This document shows, piece by piece, positions 61,346 through 64,000 of a stretch of 64,000 bases of DNA; within the stretch, counting starts at the first letter, position 1, and each line of letters opens with the position of its first letter. The translations under genes were made by a program, and so were the position numbers. The stretch comes from Hydrogenovibrio sp965140365 (GTDB lineage: Bacteria; Pseudomonadota; Gammaproteobacteria; Thiomicrospirales; Thiomicrospiraceae), in assembly GCA_965140365.1 (NCBI GenBank), contig OZ223196.1; one strand, written 5' to 3'. Below the pieces are notes generated by a model that worked only from the letters and a program-made list of their open reading frames with translations, was not told where the DNA came from and did not search any database.

Positions 61346-62743
61346 TTATTGGACCGGCTTGACGCCGGGCGGAGTCCAGCCGCCGTTTAACGCTTTGGCT
61401 TTTGGCCAATATAGGCGCATTCCTAGGCTGAAAGACCCTTTGGCTGGCGTCGGCAGCCAGTTGGACTCTTTGTCTTTGCCTGGCGAGGTACGCTGAATGT
61501 AGAGGTCGAGCGATCCGTCCGGATTGAATTTGAGTTTGTCCCGGTCGCCGATGGCATAGCGGTGGATTGGGTTGGCAGCGAACAGTTGGCGTTTGTTATA
61601 CATGGTCAAAGACCAGAATGCATTGACCGGCGGGATGCTGTCTTTGTCGAAATGCAAGATGTAACGCTTGGCACTGTCCAGCGGCTTGCCGTCCTGATCG
61701 ACGTAAGTGGTCGGGTAGATCGCATCCTGCGGAACGTTGGCGCCATAGCCACCATAGGCCACGCCCGCGCGGTGTAGGTAATCGGTGCCGTAGGTGCCGA
61801 TGGCCGTCATATTGGTGCGCCAGCCGTTGGCGTATTCGCCGGCGCTTTTCCAGGCCGCTTTGATTTGCTTCAAAGCGGTTTTTGGCGCGGCGTTCAGCGC
61901 TTGTTGTACGATTTTCGGCGCTTGGTCGAATGCAAAGGATTCGCCCGGTACGATGCCGATCTGCTTCATGCGGTCAATCATCGGGTAGTCGTTGGCGTGA
62001 GGCGGGTTGGCTTTCATCATTTCCGCGAAGCGGGTGAAAAAAGTCTTGGCATTCATTTTATCCAGTTGGTCAGGCGGCGCACTCATATCCTGGTTCGGGT
62101 TGACGTGGCCTTTCGGTGGTGTATAAGGTTTGCCATAGGCGCTTAGTGGAACGGCTTTCATACCGTTTTGGAAGGCGCGTACGGCTTTGTAGTCGGCTTT
62201 ACCATTTGTCTGTGTGCGTCCAATCAGCAACCCTCGGCCGGTTGGGCTGCGGTATTCATGCACACCCTTGGGAAGCTGCCCTTGCCAGTTTGGGCCGACG
62301 ATGGCAAAGGTCAGAGCACCATCACCTGTCGTTCGGCTTCCCGGTACGGTAAAGACATCACTCCACATGTCCAGGAATTGCAATAAATAGTAACGGCCGT
62401 TGGAAGCCGGGATGCTGATGACAATCGGTTCTTTAGTGACATCGTATCCCATGGTGGTGTAGAGGGTGTCGGCGTTGGGACGAACCACGATGGTCCAGCT
62501 CGCATCCGGGAAGACATTCATATGGCCGAATTGGTTGATCGGTGCACTGGTCCCGGTCGGTTTGGTGACATTTTGACCGATGTCTTGGGTGATGCCGGAT
62601 AAAACGAGCGGGTAACCGTAGATATAAGTTTCAATCGCGATGGCATTGGCTTCTTCAGCGGTCAGCTTTTGTGAAGCATAGGTGGCTGAAAACGAACTCA
62701 GTAGCAAGCTTACAAAAGCGACTTTCATTAATGTTTGTTTCAT
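61346..62743 (-). CDS. Exported DUF1254/DUF1214 protein, full-length
   Basis: 465 residues with a signal peptide (to about residue 23). DUF1254: IETYIYGYPLVLSGITQDIGQNV, the conserved VVRPNADTLYTTMGYDVTKEPIVISIPASNGRYYLLQFLDMWSDVF. DUF1214 at the C-terminus: VNAFWSLTMYNKRQLFAANPIHRYAIGDRDKLKFNPDGSLDLYIQ. Biochemical role unknown. Upstream of, and likely co-transcribed with, the short paralogue. Confidence 0.92.
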   Translation of the reverse strand: MKQTLMKVAFVSLLLSSFSATYASQKLTAEEANAIAIETYIYGYPLVLSGITQDIGQNVTKPTGTSAPINQFGHMNVFPDASWTIVVRPNADTLYTTMGYDVTKEPIVISIPASNGRYYLLQFLDMWSDVFTVPGSRTTGDGALTFAIVGPNWQGQLPKGVHEYRSPTGRGLLIGRTQTNGKADYKAVRAFQNGMKAVPLSAYGKPYTPPKGHVNPNQDMSAPPDQLDKMNAKTFFTRFAEMMKANPPHANDYPMIDRMKQIGIVPGESFAFDQAPKIVQQALNAAPKTALKQIKAAWKSAGEYANGWRTNMTAIGTYGTDYLHRAGVAYGGYGANVPQDAIYPTTYVDQDGKPLDSAKRYILHFDKDSIPPVNAFWSLTMYNKRQLFAANPIHRYAIGDRDKLKFNPDGSLDLYIQRTSPGKDKESNWLPTPAKGSFSLGMRLYWPKAKALNGGWTPPGVKPVQ

Positions 62744-63086
62744 ATGAGGTTCCTTTTGACAAGATGGGTACGAAAAGCGTGTTTCGGCCTCTTATTTAGA
62801 GTGGGGTTAAATAAGTATAAATGATAGTTGTTTGTAAGAAAGGGTAAAAATTATTTATAGGCGAACGTTTGACCGAAATAACAAAAGTACCCAGGCCTGA
62901 CCGATGCAAGAAGTCTTGTCGTCACCTCGGGCTGAGAGAGCGTAAGAATGGGGTTTTAAAAGGGCATGAATGGCTTTTCAAAAAGAATGGAATCGGGTAG
63001 AGTTAAGCAAGTCGTTTCGCCGAGTTTTAATGAATTGGTGGTAGCGTCAATCCGAACAATTGCAATCGCTTAAGGAAAAACCTCCG
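62744..63086. other. Gap between divergent DUF1254 and patatin genes
   Basis: 343 nt with no supported gene. It must hold both divergent promoters; TATACT on the minus strand (near 62813-62818) is a possible -10 for the DUF1254 gene. A one-mismatch palindrome, CCAGGCCTGA, is at 62891-62900. Confidence 0.6.
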
Positions 63087-64000
63087 ATGCCGACCAAAGG
63101 AACGCTAAAAACAACGCAAGGAAAACGTATTTCGCTGGTACTGGGCAGTGGCGGCGCCAGGGGTTTGGCGCATATTGGCGTTATCCGTTGGTTGGAAGAG
63201 CAGGGGTATGACATTTGTTCGGTGTCCGGCTGTTCGATGGGCGCGTTGGTGGGCGGCGCTTATGCCGCCGGTAAGCTGGACGAAGTGGAAGCGTGGTTTT
63301 GTAATATCCGTAAGGTGGATATTGTCGGGCTGTTGGATATTTCCTGGCAAAAAAGCGGTTTGGTCAAAGGCGATAAAATCATGAACGCCTTGATTGAACT
63401 GGTGGGCGACCAGATGATTGAGGATTTGCCGATTGCCTATACCGCCGTGGCCACGGATATTGTTCGTCAAAAAGAGGTTTGGTTGCAATCCGGGCGTTTG
63501 TTCGATGCGATTCGGGCGTCCATTTCATTGCCGATGTTCTTTACGCCGTTTCGTTATAACGGTGTGGATTTGATTGACGGCGGTGTTTTGAATCCGGTGC
63601 CGATTGCCCCGGCGTTCAGTGACCATTCCGACCGAATCATTGCGGTCAGTTTGAGTGGCGAGCCGCAAGGGCACGATAAGGTGGAGACGCTGGACGAACT
63701 GCAGGCCGAAAAAATGGCTTCCGAGAAGGCGGAAGACGACGAAAGCATTTACGATAAGGTCGGCGAATGGTTGCAACCATTTTTGAATGGTGGCGCAGAA
63801 GACAATGCCTCGAACTTAACCGTGTATGAAGTGGCGGATTTGGCGTTTGATTCGATGCAAAACTCCATCGCCCGCCAAAAACTGGCCGCTTATCCGCCGG
63901 ACCTGATTCTGGAAGTGGCCAGTGATGCTTGCGGTTCCATGGAGTTTGATCGGGCGCGGGAGATGATTGATTTGGGATATCGTCTCGCGTCGGAAAAAAT
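63087..64000 (+). CDS. Patatin-like phospholipase (runs off the window)
   Basis: 304 codons visible from the ATG at 63087 (AAGGAAAAACCTCCG upstream). The residues show the patatin fold: oxyanion loop GSGGARG near residue 20, nucleophile serine in SGCSMGALVGGAYAAG (GxSxG as GCSMG), and the Asp of DGGV (LIDGGVLNPVPIAP). No signal peptide, so a cytoplasmic lipid hydrolase of the RssA type is likely. The C-terminus lies outside the window. Confidence 0.9.
   Translation, partial: MPTKGTLKTTQGKRISLVLGSGGARGLAHIGVIRWLEEQGYDICSVSGCSMGALVGGAYAAGKLDEVEAWFCNIRKVDIVGLLDISWQKSGLVKGDKIMNALIELVGDQMIEDLPIAYTAVATDIVRQKEVWLQSGRLFDAIRASISLPMFFTPFRYNGVDLIDGGVLNPVPIAPAFSDHSDRIIAVSLSGEPQGHDKVETLDELQAEKMASEKAEDDESIYDKVGEWLQPFLNGGAEDNASNLTVYEVADLAFDSMQNSIARQKLAAYPPDLILEVASDACGSMEFDRAREMIDLGYRLASEK

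Noticed and set aside
61209..61409. 67-residue N-terminal extension of the short DUF1214 protein
   Set aside because: It would place a signal peptide internally, and the internal ATG has a ribosome site.
1..64000. tRNA, rRNA, CRISPR arrays, insertion sequences, prophage or plasmid genes
   Set aside because: None recognised on reading both strands; no transposase, integrase or regular repeat-spacer array. A dedicated tRNA scan could not be run.

Overview
The window reads as chromosomal DNA of a sulfur-oxidising, CO2-fixing gammaproteobacterium, most likely of the Thiomicrospira/Hydrogenovibrio/Thiomicrorhabdus group. The evidence is a non-carboxysomal form I RubisCO operon (cbbR divergent from cbbL-cbbS-cbbQ-cbbO) beside housekeeping blocks whose gene order matches other gammaproteobacteria: dsbD, aroQ-accB-accC-prmA-dusB-fis-purH-purD, and miaB-ybeZ-ybeY-corC-lnt / leuS-lptE-holA-proA-nadD-rsfS-rlmH. 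Species assignment is inference; no rRNA or tRNA gene was recognised.

Layout. 1-6.9 kb: CO2 fixation. A truncated cbbR faces cbbLS; a structured, terminator-ended gap of about 490 nt precedes the activase genes cbbQ and cbbO, followed by an unrecognised gene and a convergent ComFB-like gene. 7.0-17.2 kb, minus strand: purine synthesis (purH, purD), fis, dusB, prmA, the biotin-dependent half of acetyl-CoA carboxylase (accB, accC), aroQ and a dsbD with two N-terminal alpha domains. 17.4-23.6 kb: fxsA, an SDR protein, a FadL-type outer-membrane protein, a DUF302 lipoprotein, pdxB and a small hydrolase. 23.9-29.9 kb: a complete RND efflux operon behind two palindromes. 30-35 kb: a COG0523 GTPase, a diguanylate cyclase, small envelope genes, a ModE-type regulator and rplM-rpsI. 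35-40.7 kb: nrdA behind paired NrdR boxes, a porin, a Cys-rich protein and a TorF-type protein. 40.7-45.8 kb: a cluster bounded by terminators with four prepilin-like proteins and an embedded two-component system. 45.8-60 kb: a 6S-RNA-like element and the translation/envelope housekeeping block. 60-64 kb: two tandem DUF1254/DUF1214 exported proteins and a truncated patatin-like phospholipase.

The strongest genome-scale signal is the palindrome CCAGGCCTGG. It occurs exactly 14 times (about 0.06 expected for a random 10-mer in 64 kb) with at least eight single-mismatch copies. It lies in coding and intergenic DNA and several times forms the stem of a terminator. The best candidate for an undescribed functional module is the pseudopilin plus two-component cluster at 40.8-45.8 kb.
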